Positions 54,828 to 64,000 of a stretch of DNA of 64,000 bases are shown here, piece after piece. The translations under genes and the position numbers were made by a program. Source of the stretch: Notospermus geniculatus. Its lineage: Eukaryota > Nemertea > Pilidiophora > Heteronemertea > Lineidae. A model generated the notes under the pieces. It was not told the DNA's origin. It was given only the letters and a program-made list of their open reading frames with translations, and did no database searches. The stretch covers positions 261,749-325,748 of the forward strand of contig NMRB01000499.1 in NCBI GenBank assembly GCA_002633025.1, read 5' to 3'. Within the stretch, counting starts at the first letter, position 1; every line of letters begins with the position of its first letter.

Positions 54828-57800
54828 CCTCCGAGCCTGAGGCGAATTCACAGCATTGTAGAGCAAGAAAAGATCAGCGTTTGTTGATCAGAACCATCTA
54901 AGAGAACACGTGTTTCAAAACTTTCAGACTTCCAGACGAAATGGCACGAGTTTTGTGTGTTGGCGTCTGAGTGATTCCCTCTAATGTTCCGCCGTGTATT
55001 GATAAAGGTATATGGACACATAATATTCCTGTCTCCTTTATAAATAACTAACCATCAACGGATTAACATAATTCTATTTCAATCTCTGAGTCCTTTGTCT
55101 TTTGCTAGCGTTGATAGAAAATTAACAGATGTTGACTTATCTGATCTTATAACAAAGACTGACTGTAAGACCGCGCCGCTCCTCCCTGGAGAAAAAAAAC
55201 TTCCCCCAAGCGTAGATTTTCTGCGATCAATTAAGTTGCTTTTGACAGACTTCTAGAAACACTTTTCTCCCAGGAACCCTCCAAGTCATTTGATATACGC
55301 ACAATCGTTTTTCTTTCTATGATATATTCTATCTCTGACGTCACCCCCGACATTATCAGATTCTTTATGGCGTACAGCCGGGGAGGTGGAGACACACGAT
55401 AAGGCGTTTTTTTCAAATAAACGTCTCATTTTTCATAATCACCAACCGTCCAGCACTGGTCACCCTTGCGGTAAAACCCCACTGATTCCTGTAATTTGTG
55501 AGGTTTGAATCCTGAGCTGTCGTGGAGTTTGGTCCTTAATTTCGCGACTAACAATGAGAAACCTGCAGAACTACCGCCACTGGGAGGCGCTGTGAGCGGT
55601 TGTACCTGTTTTCGACGTCTCGTCCGTGTTGCACTGCGTCAAGGACGTCATGACACGACGTCATTGCATTGCTTTGCTCTGTTTTTTGACGTCTTCGGTA
55701 CAACCACTCGCAGCGCCGCCCTGTCGGGATAAAACGTTTCGCGCATTCCTCGTTAATTGTGGTGAAACACACATTCGTCTGTTGTACGAATCACAAAACT
55801 TTTAGTTGAACCGAGGTCTTTTACCCGATCCCTCTGTTTTGATCGACGTCGGACTCTTGAAGTATTGAGGGCGCTTCCCTCATGAAGCAAATCCCAGCCA
55901 TCTCAAATCTACAGAACACGCAAATTAAATTCTTTGGCTCCACGATCACAGCTGAGGAGATTGAGTTGGCACTTAATACTTTCTCGGCCGTGAACACAGA
56001 TTGATCTTCCCCTCTCTCCTTGTACCAATCCATTCACGTATCTTGTCCTTGGCGCTGATTCTACTCGCATCATTCGTGGATCGATAGACTTGTCCTCATC
56101 AGGTCAGAGACAAGCGACACTCTTTGATCCAGTAGCTAGTGCGGTCTTACATCGGTACGAGAATGGAGCCGAGAGAAAATGATATTAACTTGTCAGACGC
56201 GTTGCCCTCAGAGGAGAAGAAGAGATGCATCGGGATTCCAAGGCTAATCTCTGGCAGGAGAAGGTGTTGGGGATAATTGAATGATGCAAGGTCATCTTTG
56301 ATTAGGTCGCTCTACCAATAGTGTCATTTGTTACATTGGTTTTTGCGTCGCCTTCGACTCTCAATAAAAAGCCACACTGGCGTGACCTTCCCTGGTAAAA
56401 AAGGTACATGTACGAGTAAAGAGGATTATAGTGGCATCTCAACCTGTATTCCCGCTACAACCAGCAGTTTTTGATGACCAATGGTGCCCCAACCTTGATA
56501 GAATCTCCTCCTATCGATCATCTGTTACTCTATGCTGGGGAAGGAGACTTCTATCTTGCGACATGTGTTTATCCTTATCGTTGGCCAGGGACAGATTGAT
56601 ATGAATAAGTAATGGCTAAGTGGACATTGATGGTAATGGATGCCGCCTCTGGGTGTAGCTCAGAATACCCTCCATTACTCGAATTCAGTCCGTCGCGGGA
56701 TCTACATCAATAAAACCCCTCTGGGCTCAAGAAATGTGATGTAAAAGATAACATTAAATTGGAATGCTGGTCACCCGGATGTAGGCGATGCTAAACAACA
56801 AGTTGAGTGAACGACACAAGAGGGAGGTCCCGTCATGATTGCTCTGACCTTGGCTTTGATGAAGGTTATCAACATGGCATACTGATCAACCTGCCTTGAG
56901 GGCTCTTACGGGGATAGTACGTGTACGTTAGAAGGATAACGTACCCCAGAATAACTCGTTGATTGATATACTCACGTCGCTAATATGATGCACCATCAGA
57001 GCATGATAATTAACGTGGTTAGACTTCCGTCATGCATGTAACGCTCGCTGGAGACACATCATGGAGCGAGTCCATTAAAAATAATAACCGACTCCTATGA
57101 GAGAAGACGGTGTCATTTTCTTTATTCTACTAAGCAGTAAGAGGATTCCCTTTTATAGGGATACATGTACCGGTAATTAAAAATGGCTGCATCTCTGACG
57201 GAGTATCCGAGTGAGTTCGGTGCTCTTTCGTATAACGAAGTGAGAGATCAAAGCTCGGATCAAAGCCGGAAGTTTTCAGTTTTCTAAAGCTGGTGTTTTT
57301 GCGCCTAATCGCAATGCTGGTGGTGGTGTTGTTTGTTCGCTGGAAGAGGATTCAAGAAGAACAAGGCGTCTGTAAAGATGACCTGTGACCCATTGTGCGG
57401 CTGATGAGGTAAAAGACATTGTTCTGAGGGGGACTGGATGAATTGCCGCATCATGCTTCACTTTTAGAAATAACAGAGGATTTTACAGAAAATTCCTGCA
57501 GCTCAGGGATTGGATCAGTAAAATTACAGACTCAAAGAAATGTTAACCGAGAGTTGACTGGAGGCTGACCAAATTATATTTTCATACCGCTCTCAGAAAG
57601 CATCATTCTGGACAGTCCAACTGAATCCAACCAACACAGGAAAACATAAATCATACCATATGTAAATTTACAGAAAGTTCCGGAGACTCTGCTGCAGGCA
57701 ATTTCTGTAAAATTATTACATTCAATAATTTCTACTACAATGTTCGTCTCGTCAGGAGACGGAAATGTTGCTGAATGTGGCCGGAGGGGACAAATTGTAA

Positions 57801-58622
57801 AGGCACAGACGTCTGCTGTAGGCTACTTTCTAATAACCTTTCTCCACCTCGACTGATAAGTCCACTGAGAAATCACTCTCAAGAAAAGGCGGCACACCTT
57901 TTTTACTCGGTGACATTCACGATCACCATCTAAAGAACCAGCACTGAAGTGTTCGGTGTGGCGTGCATGTTGCTGGGGACATGTTTTGCTTGAGGCACGG
58001 CTGCTGAGATGTTTTAAGAGTGCAGTCGCCTCCATTGAGGATATTAATAATGAATGGGTTTTATGGAATACAGCGACATCAATAAGCAACAGGCCACGGA
58101 ATGTTTCATATCAATGCTTAGAGAAACAGCATTAACAAATGGACCCCATAACCCACTACCTCAATAGGTGTCACTAGTGGTAAAAACTATTGAAATGAAA
58201 GTGATAACCTGGTCCTGATCAATTTTCCACACAAAAGGCGTGGTTTTGGTGTGCTGCTCTTCCTAATAGCTATAGTCACCATTTCTTGGCCATACGACTC
58301 ACTTCGTCATTGCCTATAATATTTGATTTCTAGACTACGTATCATTGTTCATCTGTCGATTCTCACAAAAGATGCTGATCTACGACCATCAAGCCATTAC
58401 TCTCTGTTCGACTCGATCTTGCTTCCCTGTTTCCTCCGGCGTAGCCACATTTGATCGGATGACAAATCGTTTCCGGGGATTGATGCCTACCCTTTATGGA
58501 GACACATTGTTGTTGATTATGATATGATATTGTTGTTGATATAAGCGGCATGAGGAGCAGAGAATTACCGACGACGTTGTCAGTAAGCTTGGAGAAAAAG
58601 GAGAGGAACCTGAAAAGAGGGA
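54828..58622. other. Intergenic region with one MITE-1 copy
   Basis: Apart from the MITE-1 copy at 55553-55756 I see no supported gene. The part to about 57546 recurs at 61000-63683. Small ATG frames (for example at 56165 and 57183) are shared by both copies, but only because the copies are near-identical. Confidence 0.5.
55553..55756. repeat. MITE-1 family copy
   Basis: Left AATGAGAAACCTGCAGAACT, right CAGCGCCGCCCTGTCGGGAT and CATTCCTCGTT. The same position in the duplicate is 61713-61924, which carries one extra caaggacgt unit. Confidence 0.9.
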
Positions 58623-58623
58623 N
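58623..58623. other. Single-base gap at a duplication edge
   Basis: One n. The next bases (tgcatctttcaaatgcc) repeat 52446 onward, in mid-gene. Confidence 0.95.
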
Positions 58624-59085
58624 TGCATCTTTCAAATGCCAAAGCAAATAGCTACAGCCTACGAAGTTGGCCACAGTGCTCTAGCACAGGTTTTACCCTT
58701 TGTTTTAATAGCAGTGTTTAATGGCTGTATAACCTTCACCCTGCGTCAGAAGGAACAGGAAATCAGATCAATGACGTCACAATTGAAGGAAAATCGTGAC
58801 GAAGCCATGGTGAAGACAATGGTTATTGCGGTTACCTTGGTGTACATGATCTTGGTTTTTCCTTACGTGTTTCAAGTGACGGTCTGGCAGCTTCTACTCA
58901 TGTTAAAAACACTCGATAGTTACCAGTTACAACAAAGATATTTCTCTTACAGTGTTACCACGACGCTTTACGCCATCAACTGCGCAGTTAACTTTTATCT
59001 TTACTGTATTTGCTGTGAAAGGTTCAGACAGGATTTCAAAAATGTTTTCCTCCGATTCTTCCTCGGGAAGAAGACGCAGGTTTAA
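58624..59085 (+). pseudogene. C-terminal half of the plus-strand GPCR, second copy
   Basis: Begins in mid-gene right after the gap and covers the last about 153 residues (CIFQMPKQIATAYEVG to the stop). It differs from 52446-52907 by very few changes (for example LNSY to LDSY). The N-terminal half is missing because the contig starts here, not because of a mutation. Confidence 0.8.
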
Positions 59086-59561
59086 CGGTACCAAACGATT
59101 AGGAAAGGTATTCGTCTCCCTTTCCGAGCTGAAACTTTCGTCTGATGGTGACCTGAGAGCGGCAACATCCGAATGCAAACCCCCAGTCACTCTTCCAAGT
59201 TTATCTCGCCATACTCTACGTCCAGAATCTTGGGGTAATTGATCTCGATTCCTATATATCCGTCGTTTCATATGAAAGCCATTCACCCCTGGATGGGTAC
59301 GAGTTGACTTCACACACGTCCCCAACACAATCTCCGGAGGCAGTCTTTGATTATAACCGAGAAATTCATCAAGAAGCGAGAATGATTTCCGAGAGGTGAT
59401 CTCCAACACGATCACACCCTGTCAGGGGTCAATTAACTTCGACCCTTCATTACAAACACGAGTAACGGGAGAGTCGTAGAGTGAGGAGACCCTGAGACAT
59501 CGTCAGGGCGATGAACCAATCAAACTTCAGCTCCCACGAATCCATCGATGATGATGTAACC

Positions 59562-59690
59562 ATCAAATTGATTGGTTCTCATGGATCGTTGACGTCATAT
59601 GTAACGACTAAATTGATTGGTTCTCATGGATCATGGACACAGGATGAAACGACTAAACTGATTGGTTCTCATGGATCATTGACAGTTGAC
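59562..59690. repeat. 45-bp tandem repeat, second copy
   Basis: About three units of the repeat at 53383, one fewer than there. Confidence 0.8.
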
Positions 59691-59973
59691 ACCAGATGTC
59701 AATACATTACTTCCAATGAAGGTCCCAAAAGGGCAGCTCGTTGCTTTTTGTTTGAACAAATGGAAATGCTGGCCACATACACGAAATCTTTCTGAGCAGA
59801 TCGCAGCCATGTCACCAAAAACCGATGCCATCGTCAACTTTGTGGACAACAGTCGTATGGTAACTATACTGGTTGGAACTTCAGTCAACCCAACAGGAAT
59901 GAGCATTGTCAGTGCCAAGGATACAACTATTGCTGAGGGTTTTGGAGTCGTTCCCTTCTTCGGGTCATTGGAG

Positions 59974-60976
59974 TCATTTCTTTCTTTGGGTAATCAACCA
60001 CTTACAGGCGAGTAAGCTCACGAGATCCTGACGGAATTGTCGGCAGCAGACGCAATAGAGAAAGAGATTGATGGCATAATTAATAGTGTGGATTAATGTA
60101 GCAACTGTGTATGAAAAGAATCTCTGTTTTAATTGATGCATATTTAGATCATTAAAGAGGAGATATATTCTCCATACAGTTGTTTGGATCATGTACGGGA
60201 ATGTGAGGAGAAGAAAGACAAATGTTACAGCTACAACCATTGTCATAATCATTACATCGTCTGTGTTTTGTTGTGGCTGTGACGTCATGGCGGTTCTTGC
60301 CGTTTTTTTCTTTCCTCAGTGTATATGTTATTGAAAGATTGAAACAGACGATTAGAGCAAATGGTATGACGATCCACACAAAGCTTTGTGCCGTCTCATA
60401 AAGTGTTTTTGTGTTTTTCGGCATGTCAATAATACAATACCAAACATTCAGAGCTCCTATCGGTCTTTTTCCAAATAAACCAGCGGGCAGTGCCCAGGTA
60501 GCGCAGGCTACAGTCAGGCCTACCGTGTACTGCTTCGCGGCTCTTGAAGTACACAAAATGGCTGCTTTGAATGGATAAACAACAGCGACAAACCTGTTGA
60601 AGGTGATCAACACGATGAGCCAGTTGGAAACATTCGCCGTGAAATAGGAACAGAATGAGAAAAAAGCACAGAAAGGATCTCCAAGATGACTGATCAAGAC
60701 TTGCATTACGTCACCGAAGTAAATACCAATCACGATGAGATTTAAGGTGTCAAAAACTGCCAATGAAAGAAGGAAGAAGCAATTTGCGTTGTTCCAGTAG
60801 CGTGACTTGGATAATGTTACCATGACCAGGAGGTTGTTGAAGCAGCCAAGAATAACCACGACTGGGTTAACAACATCGTTAATGATTCGAGCGATCTCAT
60901 CAAAGACAGAGGAAGGTTGTTGGTGAAACCTCGACTGATCGCCATCTGTAATGGAGTCTGGCTGTGTGGTTTCCAT
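59974..60976 (-). pseudogene. Minus-strand GPCR, second copy with a frameshift
   Basis: Homologue of 53826-54827 with ATG at 60976. A T-run has seven T at 60303-60309 where the other copy has six, shifting the frame in the third intracellular loop after LRKEK. The rest of the receptor (TM6, TM7, tail) continues in the other frame to 59974. Either a null allele or a homopolymer sequencing error. Confidence 0.8.
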
Positions 60977-61712
60977 CCTCCGACCCTCAGGCGAATTCAC
61001 AACATTGTAGAGCAAGAAAAGATCGGCGTTTGTTGATCAGAACCATCTAAGGGAACACGTGTTTCAAAACTTTCAGACCTACAGACGAAATGGCACGAGT
61101 TTTGTGTGTTGGCGTCTGAGTGATTCCCTCGAACATCTGTACAAATGTTCCGCCGTGTATTCATTAAGGTATGGACACATAATATTCCTGTCTCCTTTAT
61201 AAATAACTAACCATCATCAGATCAACATAATTCTATTTCAATCTCTGAGTCCTTTGTCTTTTGCTATCGTTGATAGAAAATTAACAGATGTTGACTTATC
61301 TGATCTTATAACAAAGACTGACTGATAAGACCGCGCCGCTCCTCCCTGGAGAAAAAAAACTTCCCCCAAGCGTAGATTTTCTGCGATCAATTAAGTTGCT
61401 TTTGACAGACTTCTAGAAACACTTTTCTCCCAGGAACCCTCCCAGTCATTTGATATACGCACAATCGTTTTTCTTTCTATGATATATTCTATCTCTGACG
61501 TCACCCCCGACATTATCAGATTCTTTATGGCGTAGAGCCGGGGAGGTGGAGACACACGATAAGGCGTTTTTTTCAAATAAACGTCTCATTTTTCATAATC
61601 GCCAACCGTCCAGCATTGGTCACTCTTGCGGTAAAATCCCACTAATTCCTGTAATTTGTGAGGTTTGAATCCTGAGCTGTCGTGGAGTTTGGTCCTTAAT
61701 TTCGCGATTAAC

Positions 61713-61924
61713 AATGAGACACCTGCAGAACTACCGCCACTAGGAGGCGCTGTGAGCGGTTGTACCTGTTTTCGACGTCTCGTCCGTGTTGCACTGCGTC
61801 AAGGACGTCAAGGACGTCATGACACGGCGTCATTGCATTGCTTTGCTCTGTTTTTTGACGTCTTCGGTACAACCGCTCGCAGCGCCGCCCTGTCGGGATA
61901 AAACGTTTCGCGCATTCCTCGTTA
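61713..61924. repeat. MITE-1 family copy
   Basis: Twin of 55553-55756 in the duplicated segment; it has a short internal duplication (caaggacgtcaaggacgtca). Confidence 0.9.
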
Positions 61925-63683
61925 ATTGTGGTGAAACACGCATTCATCTGTTGTACGAACCACAAAACCTGTAGTTGAACCGAGGTCTTGTACCCGATCC
62001 CTCTGTTTTCATCGACGTCGGACTCTTGAAGTATTGAGGGCGCTTCTCTCATGAAGCAAATCCCATCCATCTCAAATCTACAGAACACGCAAATTAAATT
62101 CCTTGGCTCCACGATCACAGCTGGAGAAGGACTTGGCGCTTACTTTCTTGGCCGTGAACACAGATTGATCTTCCCCTCTTTCCTTGTTCCAATCCATTCA
62201 CGTATCTTGTCCTTGGCGCTGATTCTACTCGCATCATTCGTGGATCGATAGACTTGTCCTCATCAGGTCAGAGACAAGCGACACTCTTTGATCCAGCTAG
62301 TGCGGTCTTACCATCGGTACGAGAATGGAGCCGAGAGAAAATGAGATTAACTTGTCAGACGCGTTGCCCTCAGAGGAGAAGAAGAGATGCATCGGGATTC
62401 CAAGGCTAATCTCTGGCAGGAGAAGGTGTTGGGGATAATTGAATGATGCAAGGTCATCTTTGATTAGGTCGCTCTACCAATAGTGTCATTTGTGACATTG
62501 GTTTTTGTTTTTGCGTCGCCTTCGACTCTCAATAAAAAGCCACACTGGCGTGACCTTCCCTGGTAAAAAAGGTACGAGGAAAGAGGATTATAGTGGCATC
62601 ACTGCCTGTATTCCCGCTACAACCAGCAGTTTTTGATGACCAATGGTGACCCAACCTTGATAGAATCTGTTCCTATCGATCATTTGTTACTCTATGCTGG
62701 GGAAGGAGACTTCTATCTTGCGACATGTGTTTATCCTTATCGTTGGCCAGGGACAGATTGATATGAATAAGTAATGTCTAAGTGGACATTGATGGTAATG
62801 GATGCCGCCTCTGGGTGTAGCTCAGAATATCCTCCATTACTCGAATTCAGTCCGTCGCGGGATCTACATCAATAAAACCCCTCTGGGCTCGAGAAATGTG
62901 ATGTAAAAGATAACATTAAATTGGAATGCTGGTCACCCGGATGTAGGCGATGTTAAACAACAAGTTGAGTGAACGACACAAGAGGGAGGTCCCGTCATGA
63001 TTGGTCTGACCTTGGCTTTGATGAAGGTTATCAACATGGCATACTGATCAACCTGCCTTGAGGGCTCTTACGGGGATAGTACGTGTACGTTAGAAGGATA
63101 ACGTACCCCAGAATAACTCGTTGATTGATATACTCACGTCGCTAATATGATGCACCATCAGGGCATGATAATTAACGTGGTTAGACTTCCGTCATGCATG
63201 TAACGCTCGCTGGAGACACATCATGGAGCGAGTCCATTAAAAATAATAACCGACTCCTATGAGAGAAGACGGTGTCATTTTCTTTGCTACTAAGCAGTAA
63301 GAGGATTCCCTTTTATAGGGATACATGTAATTAAAAATGGCTGCATCTCTGACGGAGTATCCGAGTGAGTTCGGTGCTCGTTCGTATAACGAAGTGAGAG
63401 ATCAAAGCTCGGATCAAAGCCGGAAGTTTTCAGTTTTCTAAAGCTGGTGTTTTTGCGCCTAATCGCAATGCTGATGGTGGTGTTTGTTCGCTGGAAGAGG
63501 ATTCAAGAAGAACAAAGATGACCTGTGACCCATTGTGTGGCTGATGAGGTAAAAGACATTGTTCTGAGGGGGACTGGATGAATTGCCGCATCATGCTTCA
63601 CTTTTAGAAATAACAGAGGATTTTACAGAAAATTCCTGCAGCTCAGGGACTGGATCAGTAAAATTACAGACTCAAAGAAATGT

Positions 63684-64000
63684 TAGTGCTTCTGCCAGGA
63701 TTCCAAAAGGGCAGGGTATTTTTCGCCACCTCTGAAAAAGGGCATGGTACTAGATTTGCAAGGGAACGGCATAGTTGTGTCGGCGAAAAGGCAACAAGAC
63801 TTGTTGCCAGTCCTACCACACAACAAGCCACGGGAATGAAAAAGCCGCTGCCACTCGCCAACTCGTTTTTGCATGTTTTATGTCATTTTTTGTAAATAAT
63901 CTGTCATTGTCTTCCACACTTTTGGTCTTTCTGTCATTGTTCGAAAAAGCTCTGCGTTGAGAATGGATTTACGCGAGTACGGCATGGCAGGTTTTCGATG
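63684..64000. other. Unmatched sequence at window end
   Basis: After 63683 the similarity to 57546 onward stops abruptly and unrelated sequence begins (gtgcttctgccaggattcca). It may be an insertion specific to this copy, cut by the window edge. No gene seen. Confidence 0.5.

Overview
This is a eukaryotic (animal) genomic window with split genes, GT-AG introns, very dense short inverted-repeat transposons and several minisatellites. Recognisable products are an astacin-like protein, PAN/Apple-like exons, a DEDDy 3'-5' exonuclease of the EXD1 type, a MOLO-1/TPM-domain membrane protein, a Ly6/uPAR three-finger protein and divergent rhodopsin-class GPCRs. This mix, together with heavy haplotype polymorphism, suggests a marine invertebrate, possibly a deuterostome such as a lancelet. 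That placement is inference; nothing in the sequence names the species.

Layout. 1-2.8 kb: a partial astacin homologue that has lost its catalytic residues, plus inverted-repeat elements. 2.9-16.3 kb: a locus of tandem segmental duplicates on the minus strand. Each full unit carries a PAN-like exon followed by two large exons encoding two related modules of an unrecognised protein family; one copy is truncated and two are near full length. 16.4-17.8 kb: a foldback element. 17.7-30.3 kb: two about 95-98% similar blocks, each with an EXD1-like exonuclease gene whose upstream region holds about 40-bp repeats containing CRE-like TGACGTCA sites. The first block carries several transposons for which the second keeps the empty site. 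30.4-32.6 kb: nested short transposons and a striking palindromic satellite. 32.9-36.3 kb: a complete five-exon MOLO-1-like gene on the plus strand. 38.4-44.0 kb: a Ly6-type gene on the minus strand and fragments of small secreted proteins. 46-49.7 kb: unrecognised minus-strand exons, tRNA-derived repeats and short gaps. 51.9-63.7 kb: a convergent pair of divergent GPCRs, present twice.

Assembly caution. Several gaps (a single n at 36506, 47367, 49187 and 58623; a run of N at 41752-41922) are bordered by near-identical sequence on both sides. This is the pattern expected when two alleles of a heterozygous diploid are placed end to end. The second MOLO-1 terminal exon, the second GPCR pair and the other repeated blocks there are therefore more likely haplotype duplicates than true gene duplicates. 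The EXD1 blocks meet at a poly-G/poly-A junction and may have the same cause. The 3-16 kb tandem locus is more diverged and looks like real duplication.
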